In this document: positions 5,826 through 6,035 of the stretch, piece after piece
Layout of the letters: each line of letters opens with the position of its first letter
Position numbering within the stretch: the stretch's first letter is position 1
Assembly: GCA_013152615.1 (NCBI GenBank)
Contig: JAADGA010000105.1
Coordinates: 1,859 to 7,893 of the forward strand
Direction of reading: 5' to 3'
Length of the DNA stretch: 6,035 nt
Source: Alphaproteobacteria bacterium
GTDB taxonomy: Bacteria; Pseudomonadota; Alphaproteobacteria; Sphingomonadales; Emcibacteraceae
The notes under the pieces: generated by a model
Databases searched by the model: none
The model's input: only the letters and a program-made list of their open reading frames with translations
Told to the model about the DNA's origin: nothing
Position numbers and translations under genes: made by a program

Positions 5826-6035
5826 ATCAGGAGCAAGGCTTTGGGAGAAGGTCTGATGGAGCTGGCGTGCGGTTTCGCTCCAGTCCAGATATTTCACGTT
5901 TTCCGCTATTTTCTCGTGGTCCCATTGGTGTTCTGACAGCCGGGAGAGGGCGTAGGTCAAATCTTCTGCGCTGCGGCCATCAAGCAGGATACCATTGTCT
6001 TTTGTCACCACCTCGGCAATGCCGCCGACGCGGGT
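5814..6035 (-). CDS. Glycosyltransferase, GT4-like, C-terminal end (cut by window edge)
   Basis: The minus-strand frame is open from the right edge to a TGA at 5816-5814, giving the last 73 residues of a protein. It begins TRVGGIAEVVTKDNGILLDG, then RSAEDLTYALSRL. This is the pattern at the C-terminal nucleotide-sugar-binding domain of GT-B-fold glycosyltransferases of family 4 (GGxxEvv, NGxLv, then D/E and an amphipathic helix). These enzymes move a sugar from a nucleotide donor to a lipid, glycan or small acceptor, often in cell-surface polysaccharide synthesis. A GTG at 6011 lies inside the conserved domain and is not the real start. The catalytic E-x7-E region and acceptor domain lie outside the window, so donor and acceptor are unknown. 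The gene converges on the arginase operon, with 30 bases between the two stops. Confidence 0.75.
   Translation of the reverse strand, partial: TRVGGIAEVVTKDNGILLDGRSAEDLTYALSRLSEHQWDHEKIAENVKYLDWSETARQLHQTFSQSLAPDKKA

Noticed and set aside
1..6035. Signs of a mobile element, defence system, CRISPR array or novel multi-gene system
   Set aside because: All reading frames with coding character belong to familiar families. No transposase, integrase, regularly spaced repeats, toxin-antitoxin pair, or abrupt composition change is visible.

Overview
The window looks like an ordinary chromosomal segment of a Gram-negative bacterium, most likely an alphaproteobacterium. This rests on a TonB-dependent outer-membrane receptor of the long 'EEIIVTARRR' type common in sphingomonads, Kordiimonadales and relatives, on a base composition that looks balanced by eye, and on an arginase/ornithine aminotransferase pair next to an Lrp-family regulator, a layout known from alphaproteobacteria. 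The exact order or genus cannot be fixed from the sequence alone. Genes are tightly packed. I see no tRNA, rRNA, CRISPR array, transposase, integrase or phage gene.

Layout: (1) 1-386, minus strand: N-terminal part of a GntP-family inner-membrane permease that runs off the left edge. (2) 387-598: divergent intergenic region with a 10-bp palindrome and a ribosome binding site for a TTG start. (3) 599-2863, plus: a complete TonB-dependent receptor with signal peptide, TonB box, plug and terminal-Phe beta-barrel. (4) 2864-2957: convergent gap with two hairpins back to back. (5) 2958-3443, minus: an Lrp/AsnC-family regulator. (6) 3444-3634: divergent control region with a 9-bp-arm inverted repeat over a candidate regulator promoter, and a strong small hairpin in the probable arginase leader. 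(7) 3635-4573 and 4578-5783, plus: arginase and ornithine aminotransferase, four bases apart. (8) 5767-5825: an imperfect tandem repeat copying the end of the aminotransferase gene, then a weak terminator-like hairpin with a T-run. (9) 5814-6035, minus: C-terminal end of a GT-B glycosyltransferase that runs off the right edge.

The core of the window is an arginine-degradation module. Arginase converts arginine to ornithine and urea. Ornithine aminotransferase moves the delta-amino group of ornithine to 2-oxoglutarate, giving glutamate and glutamate-5-semialdehyde, which cyclises to pyrroline-5-carboxylate and can be oxidised to glutamate elsewhere. The divergent Lrp-family gene is the obvious candidate regulator, probably activating the operon and repressing itself. 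The permease, receptor and glycosyltransferase have no clear functional tie to this module.

I found no convincing previously undescribed system. The points most worth a second look are the structured lrp-arginase intergenic region and the small tandem duplication at the end of the aminotransferase gene.
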